This document shows positions 49,189 through 57,311 of a stretch of DNA of 64,000 bases, one piece after another. Made by a program: the position numbers and the translations under genes. Below the pieces are notes generated by a model. The model ran no database searches and was not told where the DNA came from. It was given only the letters and a program-made list of their open reading frames with translations. How positions within the stretch are numbered: position 1 is the stretch's first letter; every line of letters starts with the position of its first letter. Source of the DNA: Quadrisphaera granulorum (GTDB taxonomy: Bacteria; Actinomycetota; Actinomycetes; Actinomycetales; Quadrisphaeraceae); assembly GCF_003149145.1 (NCBI RefSeq), contig NZ_QGDQ01000010.1:1-64000 (forward strand), read 5' to 3'.

Positions 49189-51252
49189 TTGACGGGCTCC
49201 GGGGGGCCCTTCGCCGCAGCGGGCGAGCTGCGCGGCGCCTACGACGCCGTCGACTGGGCCTCCTCCCCCGTGGGCTCACCGGAGACGTGGTCGACGGCGC
49301 TGCGCACCGCCCTGTCGCTGGCCTTCGCGACGACGTTCCCGGTCACGCTGCTGTGGGGTCCCCGCTTCGTGCTGCTCTACAACGGCGCGTACGCGCGGAT
49401 GTTGCCCGGCAAGCACCCCTGGGGTCTCGGGCGTCCGTGCGCGGAGGTCTTCGGCGAGATCTGGGACCAGATCCAGCCGCTGATGCAGGGTGTCCTCGAC
49501 GGTCGCGGGGCGGTGCGGATGGTCGACCAGGAGCTCTACATCGACCGCCGCGGCTTCTCCGAAGAGGGCTACTTCGACTACTGCTACTCCCCCGTCACCG
49601 GCGACGACGGCACGATCGAGGGCGTGCTCGACATCGCCGTCGACACCACCCAGCAGGTGCTGGAGCGGCGGCGCACCGCGCTGCTGCGGCGCCTGGCCGA
49701 CCTCCCCGCGGTGCTGCGCAGCACCCACGACCTGGCCCGCGTGGCGCTGCCGGTGCTGCGTACCGACCCCGCCGACCTGCCCCTGGTCGAGCTGCTCGTG
49801 CCCGGTGAGGCAGCGCGCCGCGTCGACCCGCGCCTCGCGGTGCCGCCGCCACGGCCCGTGGAGGACGCCGTCGTCCTGGGCACCTCCCCCGCCGGGCGCA
49901 CGGCCTGGCTGCGGGTGCCCGGTGTCGCCGTCCCCGCCGAGCGGCCGCTGCTCGTGGTGGGCCTGTCGACAGGCCTCGCCGAGGACGAGCACTACCTCGG
50001 CTTCCTGTGGCAGGTGGCCGCGGCGCTCGGCAACGCGCACGCTGTCGCGAGCGCTGCCGAAGCCGCGCACGCCCGGGCCGACCTGCAGGGCGCCCAGGTC
50101 CGGCGGCTGGTGGGGCTGGTGCGGGTGCTTCAGGAGCTGCCCGAGGCCACCGACGTCGAGCAGCTGGAGCGCGTCGTCGCGCGCGGCGCTGCCCGGCTCC
50201 TCGGCGCCCGCGGGGCCCAGGTGTCCTTGGGCGCGCCCCGCGCCGAGGACGCTGCGACAGCGCAGACCGCCGGGAGCATTCAGGGCGCGGCGTCCGCGGG
50301 GGTGGCGGAAGGGCGCGGAGCCGTGCACCTCGACGTGGGTGATCGCCACCTCGGTGAGCTGCAGCTGGTGTGGGGCGAGGGCCAGCGGCAGACCAAGGTC
50401 ACCGAGGAGGAGCAGGCGGTGCTGTCGGTGCTGGCCAGCTCCACCGCACAGGCACTCGACAGGGCCGCGGCCCGTGAGGCGGAGCGGCGCGCGACGGAGG
50501 CCGTCCGCGCCATCGCCGAGGAGCTGCAGCGCAGCCTCCTCACCGAGCCTCCCCGGGTCAGGGGCCTCGACCTGGCGGTGCGCTACGTGCCGGCCGCGGA
50601 GCACGCGCAGGTCGGCGGTGACTGGTACGACGCCTTCACCACCGCCACCGGCGCCCTGCAGCTGGTCATCGGCGACGTCACCGGTCACGACCAGCGGGCC
50701 GCAGCGGCCATGGGGCAGCTGCGCAACCTGCTGCGTGGCATCGCGCACAGCGGGCAGCGCTCCCCCGCCCAGGTGCTCGCCGAGCTCGACGCTGCGCTGC
50801 CCCACCTGGGTGTCACGTCACTGGCCACCGCCGTGCTCGGGTCACTGTCGGCGCCGGAGGCGGACGGCTCGCGGGAGCTCGTGTGGAGCAGCGCCGGCCA
50901 CCTGCCTCCGCTGCTGCTCGAGCCCGGGTCCGCGCCGCGGCTGCTCGAGGAACCGTCGGAGCTGCTGCTGGGGCTGCAGGCCGCCACCCGCCGCACCGAT
51001 CATCGGACCCGGTTGCCCGCCGGTGCAACGGTGCTGCTGTACACCGACGGGCTGGTCGAACGGCGAGGGGTCGACCTGTCACTGGGTCTCGCGTGGCTGA
51101 CGAAGGCCGCCGCCGACCTCGAGGGCGCAAGCCCCGACGAGGTGTGCGACGGGCTGCTGGACCTCGTGGGCGGTCGGGTCGACGACGACATCGCCCTGCT
51201 CGCCGTGCGCTTGTCAGGCGAGCAGCACGGGCCCGGCGGGGTCGTGGGGTAG
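49189..51252 (+). CDS. PAS/GAF SpoIIE-type serine phosphatase
   Basis: A 687-residue PP2C-type phosphatase. Residues about 15-155 are PAS-like (VDWASSPVGSPETWSTALRT, LLYNGAYARMLPGKHPWGLG, EEGYFDYCYSPVTGDDGTI), about 290-420 a GAF-like region, and about 440-680 the SpoIIE domain (HAQVGGDWYDAFTTATGALQ, IGDVTGHDQRAAAAMGQLRN, VLLYTDGLVERR, DDDIALLAVRL). The metal-binding Asp residues are conserved. It starts with TTG at 49189, eight bases past the mqo stop, so it is probably co-transcribed with mqo. It should act in a partner-switching pathway together with the nearby phosphatase and HATPase protein. Confidence 0.88.
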   Translation: MTGSGGPFAAAGELRGAYDAVDWASSPVGSPETWSTALRTALSLAFATTFPVTLLWGPRFVLLYNGAYARMLPGKHPWGLGRPCAEVFGEIWDQIQPLMQGVLDGRGAVRMVDQELYIDRRGFSEEGYFDYCYSPVTGDDGTIEGVLDIAVDTTQQVLERRRTALLRRLADLPAVLRSTHDLARVALPVLRTDPADLPLVELLVPGEAARRVDPRLAVPPPRPVEDAVVLGTSPAGRTAWLRVPGVAVPAERPLLVVGLSTGLAEDEHYLGFLWQVAAALGNAHAVASAAEAAHARADLQGAQVRRLVGLVRVLQELPEATDVEQLERVVARGAARLLGARGAQVSLGAPRAEDAATAQTAGSIQGAASAGVAEGRGAVHLDVGDRHLGELQLVWGEGQRQTKVTEEEQAVLSVLASSTAQALDRAAAREAERRATEAVRAIAEELQRSLLTEPPRVRGLDLAVRYVPAAEHAQVGGDWYDAFTTATGALQLVIGDVTGHDQRAAAAMGQLRNLLRGIAHSGQRSPAQVLAELDAALPHLGVTSLATAVLGSLSAPEADGSRELVWSSAGHLPPLLLEPGSAPRLLEEPSELLLGLQAATRRTDHRTRLPAGATVLLYTDGLVERRGVDLSLGLAWLTKAAADLEGASPDEVCDGLLDLVGGRVDDDIALLAVRLSGEQHGPGGVVG

Positions 51253-52170
51253 CTCACCACCGGTCACGACGGCGAGCACCTCCATCTGCTGCAGCGTCAC
51301 CCCGCCGCTCAGCGACGTGAGGAAGGCGGTGTCGGCGGCGTCGCGGCCCGTGCTGATCCGCCACAGCGAGCTGCGCGGCGCGAGGCCCGTGGCGTCGTGG
51401 ACCTGCCAGCGGCCGTCTGAGCCGTCGCCGTCTTCGACGCGGATCTCGGCGACGGCGTGGAAGTCCATCGGCGACAGGCCCGGCGCGTACACGGCGGCGA
51501 GGCGCGCCGGGAGCTCCAGGGCCCGCGCGAGCGTCACCACGAGGTGGGCGTAGTCGCGGCAGACGCCCTGCCCGCGCAGCATCGTCTGGATGGCACCGTC
51601 GAACGGGGTCGAGGAGCCCGAGGTGTACACGAGCCGGTCGGTCACCCAGGCGGTGATGGCCTCGGCGAGTTCCGCGTCGCCGCGGTCGGCGCGGGTGCCG
51701 AACTCGGAGGCGGCGAAGGCGGTCAGCTCGTCGGAGGGGCAGTAGCGGCTCGGCCGGCACAGCTCGAACCGCTCCGCGAGAGCGGCAGCCTCGTCCGTGT
51801 CGACCGCGCTCGCCGTCGTCGTCCCCGATGTCCCGGGGGTGAGGCGCCCGGAGTACTCCACCACCACACGCCCTGCGGGCACCCCGCGGAGCACGTGCAT
51901 GCGCTCGCCACGCTCGGCAGGTCCCACCGGGACCTCGACGGGGCGGGAGGCGGCGGGGAGCGGGCCATCGTCGTGGGTGACGACGAGCTGGTCCTCGACG
52001 GTCGAGCCAGGCAGCTTCGCGGCTGCCATCAGGAGCGACAGGTCGGTCGCTGAGGACAGCTGGAGCTCCAGCCGGGCTGATACTTCCCGGACAAGGGTGG
52101 ATGGCGGAACGGGCGGAGCGGAGGCAGTCACGAGCCACCATTGTGGGGGCTTGACCGCCTCCGCACCCAC
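51214..52170 (-). CDS. Transglutaminase-like cysteine protein
   Basis: A 318-residue protein. An N-terminal beta-rich region (residues 20-140) precedes a transglutaminase-like core with the catalytic triad Cys in GQGVCRDYAHLVV (about 210), His in SPMDFHAVAEI (about 245) and Asp in WQVHDATGLAPR (about 265). Proteins of this type (COG1305) may be peptidases or amide hydrolases acting on unknown targets. There is no signal peptide. Its stop overlaps the convergent phosphatase gene by 39 bases. Confidence 0.85.
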   Translation of the reverse strand: MGAEAVKPPQWWLVTASAPPVPPSTLVREVSARLELQLSSATDLSLLMAAAKLPGSTVEDQLVVTHDDGPLPAASRPVEVPVGPAERGERMHVLRGVPAGRVVVEYSGRLTPGTSGTTTASAVDTDEAAALAERFELCRPSRYCPSDELTAFAASEFGTRADRGDAELAEAITAWVTDRLVYTSGSSTPFDGAIQTMLRGQGVCRDYAHLVVTLARALELPARLAAVYAPGLSPMDFHAVAEIRVEDGDGSDGRWQVHDATGLAPRSSLWRISTGRDAADTAFLTSLSGGVTLQQMEVLAVVTGGELPHDPAGPVLLA

Positions 52171-52191
52171 TCGAACCTCAGCGGCCGCCCG

Positions 52192-53685
52192 TCAGCCGTG
52201 CCCGCCGCGACCATCGCCGGGGCGCTCGGCCACCACCGGGTACTCACCGGTGTAGCCCTCGCGCTCGGCGGCCACCTCCATGACCCGCTTGCGCACGGCG
52301 TACCAGCCGATGATGAGCGACGGCACGATGATCAGGACTGAAGCGAGCGTCCAGGTGCCGTCCGGGTAGTCGAGGCCCATGAGCACGAGCACCGCGACGA
52401 GGAACGCCAGCGACGCGTAGCTGGTGTACGGGGCGCCGAACAGCCTGAAGGCCGGTCGCTCCACGAGGCCCTCCTGGGAGAGCTTGTACAGCTTCAGCTG
52501 GCACAGGACGATCGTTCCCCACGCGGCGACGATGCCGATCGCCGACATGTTGAGCACGATCTCGAAGGCCTGCTCGGGGACGAACGCGTTCAGACCGACA
52601 CCGAACAACGTGATGACACCGGTCAGCGCGATGCCACCGAAGGGCACGCCGTTGCGCGACATCTTGCCGGTGAACTTCGGCGCGGAACCGGCCACCGCCA
52701 TCGAGCGCAGGATGCGACCGGTGGAGTACAGACCCGCGTTGAGGCTGCTCAGGGCCGCCGTCAGCACGATGACGTTCATGGCGTCGCCGGCACCGGGGAC
52801 ACCGATGAGCGAGAAGAACGTCACGAACGGGCTCTCGCCGTCCTTGAAGGCCGTGTAGGGGAGCAGGAGGGCGAGCAGCACCAGCGAGCCCACGTAGAAC
52901 AGCGCAATGCGGAAGATCACGGCGTTGATGGCCTTGGGCATGATCTTCTCGGGGTTCTCGGTCTCACCGGCGGTCGTGCCGACCAGCTCCACCGCGGCGT
53001 AGGCGAACACCACACCCGAGGTGACGATCGCGAGGGGCAGCAACCCTGAGGGGAACAGCCCACCGTTGTCGGCGATGATCGACGGTCCCGTGGGCTGCCC
53101 GGCCACGGTGAAGCGGCCCAGGAGGAACACCAGGCCGATGATGAGGAAGGCGGAGAGCGCGACGACCTTGAGTAGCGCCGCCCAGAACTCCAGCTCACCG
53201 AAGAGCTTCACCGAGATGAGGTTCATCGCCAGGACGACGACGAGCGCGGCGAGCGCGATCACCCACTGCGGCACCGCCTCGGTCGGGCCCCAGTAGTGGA
53301 CGTACACGGCGATGGCCGTGACGTCGACGATGGCGGTCATCGCCCAGCTGTGGAAGTACAGCCAGCCGGCCACGAAGGCCGCTCGCTCGCCGTAGAACTC
53401 CCGGGCGTAGGAGACGAACGAACCCGAGGACGGGCGGTGCAGCACCAGTTCACCCAGGGCCCGCAAGATGAAGAAGACGAAGACACCGCAGATCGCGTAG
53501 ACGAGGAACAGCCCTGGACCGGCGTTGGCCAGGCGCCCGCCGGCGCCCAGGAACAGGCCGGTGCCGATCGCACCCCCGATCGCGATCATTTGAACCTGAC
53601 GTGCTTTGAGGCCCTTGTGGTAGCCCTCGTCCTCGGCCCCCAGTCCGGCCGGGGCGGGTGTCTGACTGCGCGTTTGGGAGCTCAT
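52192..53685 (-). CDS. ansP: L-asparagine permease-like APC transporter, copy 1
   Basis: A 497-residue, 12-helix amino-acid permease of the APC family. [20 protein letters not shown] and [20 protein letters not shown] match the AnsP group closely, as do [21 protein letters not shown] and [20 protein letters not shown]. It imports an amino acid, most likely asparagine, by proton symport. ATG at 53685 is preceded by GAGGAGG. A near-identical paralogue lies directly upstream on the same strand, starting 1.5 kb away; the two differ mainly at the N terminus and in short loops. No asparaginase gene is adjacent. Confidence 0.9.
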   Translation of the reverse strand: MSSQTRSQTPAPAGLGAEDEGYHKGLKARQVQMIAIGGAIGTGLFLGAGGRLANAGPGLFLVYAICGVFVFFILRALGELVLHRPSSGSFVSYAREFYGERAAFVAGWLYFHSWAMTAIVDVTAIAVYVHYWGPTEAVPQWVIALAALVVVLAMNLISVKLFGELEFWAALLKVVALSAFLIIGLVFLLGRFTVAGQPTGPSIIADNGGLFPSGLLPLAIVTSGVVFAYAAVELVGTTAGETENPEKIMPKAINAVIFRIALFYVGSLVLLALLLPYTAFKDGESPFVTFFSLIGVPGAGDAMNVIVLTAALSSLNAGLYSTGRILRSMAVAGSAPKFTGKMSRNGVPFGGIALTGVITLFGVGLNAFVPEQAFEIVLNMSAIGIVAAWGTIVLCQLKLYKLSQEGLVERPAFRLFGAPYTSYASLAFLVAVLVLMGLDYPDGTWTLASVLIIVPSLIIGWYAVRKRVMEVAAEREGYTGEYPVVAERPGDGRGGHG

Positions 53686-53783
53686 GAAGGCTCCGCCTCC
53701 TCGTGTCGACATGATCGGCGGAGGGGAACGTAGGGGCCTGCGGAGGCGCTAGGTAGCAATCTCATGTCAGGCGCGTAACAAGA

Positions 53784-55256
53784 TCATCTCAAGTCGGTGC
53801 CCGGGCGCTCGGCCACCACGGGGTACTCGCCGGTGTAGCCCTCACGTTCGGCGGCCACCGCCAGCACGCGCCGGCGCACCGCGAACCAGCCGACGATGAG
53901 ACCCGGCACGATGATTACCAAGGTGGCGAGGGTCCAGGTGCCGGTCGGGTAGTCGAAGCCGATCAGCACGAGCACCGCGGCGAGGAAGACCAGCGTGGCG
54001 TAACCGGTGTACGGCGCGCCCATCATCCGGAAGTGGGGCCGCTCCACCACGCCCCGCCTCGAGAGGCTGAAGAGCTTGAGCTGGCAGAGCACGATGGTTC
54101 CCCAGGCAGCGACGATGCCCAGCGCCGACATGTTGAGGACGATCTCGAAGGCCTCGCCGGGCACGACGGCGTTGAGGCCGACGCCGAGCAGGGTGATGAC
54201 GCCGGTCAGCGCGATGCCGCCGAAGGGCACGCCGTTGCGGGACATCTTGCCGGTGAACTTCGGGGCGGAGCCCGCCACCGACATCGATCGCAGGATGCGC
54301 CCGGTGGAGTAGAGCCCGGCGTTGAGGCTGCTCAGTGCGGCGGTAAGCACGATGACGTTCATGATGTCGCCCGCGGCGGGCACACCGATGCGGGAGAAGA
54401 ACGTCACGAACGGGCTCGTGTCCTTGTCGAACGCGGTGTACGGCAGAAGGAGCGCGAGCAGCACGAGCGAGCCCACGTAGAACAGCGCAATCCGGAAGAT
54501 CACGGCGTTGATGGCCTTGGGCATGATCTTCTCGGGGTTCTCGGTCTCCCCCGCGGTCGTGCCGACCAGCTCCACCGCCGCGTAGGCGAACACCACACCG
54601 GACACGACGAGCACCAACGGCACGAGCCCCGTGGGAAACAAGCCGCCGTTGTCGGAGATGACCGACGGGCCGGTCGTCTCGCCGTCCACCGTGAAGCGGC
54701 CCAGCAGGAACACCAGGCCGATGACGAGGAACGCGCTCAGCGCCACCACCTTGAGCAGCGCCGCCCAGAACTCCAGCTCACCGAAGAGCTTCACCGAAAT
54801 CATGTTCATCGTCAGGACGACGACGAGGGCCACCAACGCGATCACCCACTGCGGCACCACCTTGGTGGCCCCCCAGTAGTGCACGTACAGCGCGATGGCC
54901 GTGACGTCGACGATGGACGTCATCGCCCAGTTGAGGAAGTACATCCACCCGGCGACGAAGGCGAAGCGCTCGCCGTAGAACTCCCGGGCGTAGGACACGA
55001 ACGAACCCGAGGACGGGCGGTGAAGGACCAACTCGCCGAGCGCTCGCAAGATGAAGAAGACGAAGACGCCGCAGATGGCGTAGACGAGGAACAGCCCCGG
55101 ACCGGCGTTGGCCAGGCGCCCGCCGGCGCCCAGGAACAGCCCGGTGCCGATCGCACCCCCGATGGCGATCATCTGGATCTGCCTCGGCTTGAGGCCCTTG
55201 TGGTAACCCTCGTCCTCGGCGGTCAGGTCCGCCTGGCTTCGCGTCTGGGAGCTCAT
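53784..55256 (-). CDS. ansP: L-asparagine permease-like APC transporter, copy 2
   Basis: A 490-residue 12-helix permease, very similar throughout to the copy downstream. It shares [20 protein letters not shown] and long conserved stretches such as [20 protein letters not shown]. Differences cluster in the middle ([20 protein letters not shown]) and in the tail. ATG at 55256 is used; MSSQTRSQ opens both proteins. The two probably arose by tandem duplication and may differ in substrate or in expression. The 98-base gap to copy 1 shows no obvious terminator, so one transcript is possible. Confidence 0.9.
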   Translation of the reverse strand: MSSQTRSQADLTAEDEGYHKGLKPRQIQMIAIGGAIGTGLFLGAGGRLANAGPGLFLVYAICGVFVFFILRALGELVLHRPSSGSFVSYAREFYGERFAFVAGWMYFLNWAMTSIVDVTAIALYVHYWGATKVVPQWVIALVALVVVLTMNMISVKLFGELEFWAALLKVVALSAFLVIGLVFLLGRFTVDGETTGPSVISDNGGLFPTGLVPLVLVVSGVVFAYAAVELVGTTAGETENPEKIMPKAINAVIFRIALFYVGSLVLLALLLPYTAFDKDTSPFVTFFSRIGVPAAGDIMNVIVLTAALSSLNAGLYSTGRILRSMSVAGSAPKFTGKMSRNGVPFGGIALTGVITLLGVGLNAVVPGEAFEIVLNMSALGIVAAWGTIVLCQLKLFSLSRRGVVERPHFRMMGAPYTGYATLVFLAAVLVLIGFDYPTGTWTLATLVIIVPGLIVGWFAVRRRVLAVAAEREGYTGEYPVVAERPGTDLR

Positions 55257-55389
55257 GGGCTCTCCCTTCCTCGTGTTCGGGCGGGGGCGAGACTAGGTGC
55301 CTACGCGCACTGATGCGCGACGGGGGCGTGTCGTCGGCGTGACACACCCCTCAGGCCAGCCCCGTTGTCCCAGCCCGTTGTCCCAGCCG

Positions 55390-56310
55390 TCATGTCAGTG
55401 CGGCGGCCAGCTCCTCGACCAGGGCGGAGCAGGACGGCGGACGCTCGGCCGGGTCCACGGCAAGTCCATGGGCCACCGCCCGGTCCAGAGCGGTCGGCAA
55501 CCAGCGGCGCCGGCGGCTGAGCTTCGGCGCGCGCCCCGCCAGGTGCGCGCGCGTCACGGCGAACCTCGTGGCGTACGGGTAGGGCGGCTCTCCCGACAGC
55601 AACTCCACCGCGGTGCAGGCCAGGGAGTACACGTCGGTGGCGGACGTGACGCGCAACGCCTGCAGCAGCTCCGGCGCGGCGTACGGCAGCGACCCGGCCA
55701 CCCGGCCGTGCCGGGCCAGCGGCCGGGACTCGTCGAGGCTGCGCGCCAACCCGAAGTCGGTGACCGCGGCGCGGCGGTCGGGTGGCGCCGCGAGCAGCAC
55801 GTTGGTGGGTTTGACGTCTCCGTGGACGACGTCGACGGCGTGCACCGCGTCGAGCCCGGCTGCCGCCTGCGCGAGCACATCGAGGATGCGGGGGACGTCG
55901 GGTCGCTCGCGCCCGCGCGGCCGCAACACGGCCGACGTGCCGCCGTCCAGCAGCTCCATCGCCGCCCAGAGCAGCGGCGCGTCCAGGTCGCTGCCGCGGG
56001 GTAGCTCCTCTCCGTGGCCGAGGACGGCGACGACGCCGGGGTGGCGCACCTGCGCGGCGACCTCGCACTCGCGGTGGAAGCGCTGGCGCCCGGTCTCGGA
56101 GGCCGCCGCGGTCGGCTCGAGCACCTTGAGCGCTTCCTCGCGGGCGCCGTGACCGGCGCCGCGCAGCACCCGGTACACCTGCGCGGTGCCACCGCGGCCC
56201 AGCAGCCCCAGCACGAGGCGCCCGCCGATGACCTGGCCAGGGGCCAACAGGTCCCGACGTTCCTGCGACAGCCGGGCCAGTACCTCCGCCTCGCGGTCCC
56301 ACGGGATCAC
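55390..56310 (-). CDS. Serine/threonine protein kinase, no PASTA or TM segment
   Basis: About 306 residues and essentially a bare Hanks-type kinase domain. The glycine loop is LLGRGGTAQVYRVL, the ATP lysine lies in EEALKVLEP, the catalytic loop reads VHGDVKPTNVLLA (Gly in place of the usual Arg, so a non-RD kinase), the metal Asp is in VTDFGLARSL, and the APE motif is YAAPELLQAL. There is no transmembrane helix, so it is probably soluble. Non-RD kinases often do not need activation-loop phosphorylation. The start is uncertain: GTG 56310 keeps a short leader before the domain; the frame stays open to 56415, near the next gene's start. Confidence 0.82.
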   Translation of the reverse strand: MIPWDREAEVLARLSQERRDLLAPGQVIGGRLVLGLLGRGGTAQVYRVLRGAGHGAREEALKVLEPTAAASETGRQRFHRECEVAAQVRHPGVVAVLGHGEELPRGSDLDAPLLWAAMELLDGGTSAVLRPRGRERPDVPRILDVLAQAAAGLDAVHAVDVVHGDVKPTNVLLAAPPDRRAAVTDFGLARSLDESRPLARHGRVAGSLPYAAPELLQALRVTSATDVYSLACTAVELLSGEPPYPYATRFAVTRAHLAGRAPKLSRRRRWLPTALDRAVAHGLAVDPAERPPSCSALVEELAAALT

Positions 56311-56445
56311 CCCCGCAGTCTGCGGGGTGCGCGCCGGCGCTGCAGGCGACCTCCACGAAGGACCTGTTCGTCGTCGTCGAACAACCACCGAACGCCTCAT
56401 GGGCAGGACCGGCACCAGGCTGGTCGTGAGACGTCGGAGGTCGTC

Positions 56446-57208
56446 GTGGGTCGTTTCTCAGGGAGCACAGCTGCGGTGACGGGCGGCACCAGCGGCATCG
56501 GTCGCTCGATCGCCCTCCTGCTGGGAGCGGAAGGGGCCCGGGTGCACGTCGCGGGCCGTGACGAGCAGCGAGGACTGGCGGTGGCGCGCGAGGTCACCGC
56601 GCTCGGCGGCGAGGGGCGCTTCGTGCGCGTCGACGTGGCGGTCGACGCCGAGGTCGCGGCTCTGGCGAAGACCGCTAGCGCCGACGGGCCTCGACCACTG
56701 GTTCTCCAACGCCGGCACCGAGGGACCGATCGGGCCGATGTCGGGGTGGGACGACGCTGCGCTGCGCGAGGTCCTGGACGTCAACCTCAAGGGCGTGCTC
56801 TCGGGGCTGCGCCACGGCTCGGAGCACATGTCCCGAGGGGGCACCCTGGTCAACACGGCGTCCTTTGTCGGCGCTGCCCTCCCGGTGCCCATCGCCGTCC
56901 CCTACGCGGCGGCCAAGGCGGGGGTGGTCGCCGCTGGTCGCAGCGCCGCCCTCCTGCTCGCCGAGTCCGGCATCGACGTCTACACGCTCTGCCCGTGGAT
57001 CGTCGACACGCCCATGGTGGACCGGCTCACCGGCGGCGCACCGGACGACAAGGCCGGCTTCGCCGCCGGGTTCGCACCCAGCGGGAAGCTCACCACCCCC
57101 GATGACGTGGCCCGGACAGCGTTGGACCTGCTCGACGGTCGCTTGCCCGCCACCAGCGGTGACGCCTTCCTCGTCGACGCGGAAGGCAGCACGACCCTGC
57201 TGCGCTGA
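56446..57208 (+). pseudogene. SDR family oxidoreductase, frameshifted
   Basis: A short-chain dehydrogenase of about 254 residues interrupted by one extra base. The first part (GTG at 56446, with GGAGG five bases before it) gives VTGGTSGIGRSIALLLGAEG (TGxxxGIG) and ends in TASADG. At 56689 a surplus C in GGGCCTC moves the frame, and the other frame continues exactly with LDHWFSNAGTEGPIG (NAG motif), the active-site region VNTASFVGAALPVPIAVPYAAAKAG (YAAAK) and the C terminus to 57208. Removing one C restores a full gene. It may be a young pseudogene or a sequence error. It is divergent from the kinase. Confidence 0.85.
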
Positions 57209-57311
57209 CCGGCTGCTGCTGACCGGCTGCCTCCCCCGCCACGGGCTGCGGCACCCTGGTGCTCATCGCGACCCCCGCGAGACGGCTCAGGAGGAGCGGA
57301 GCGCCCAGCAG

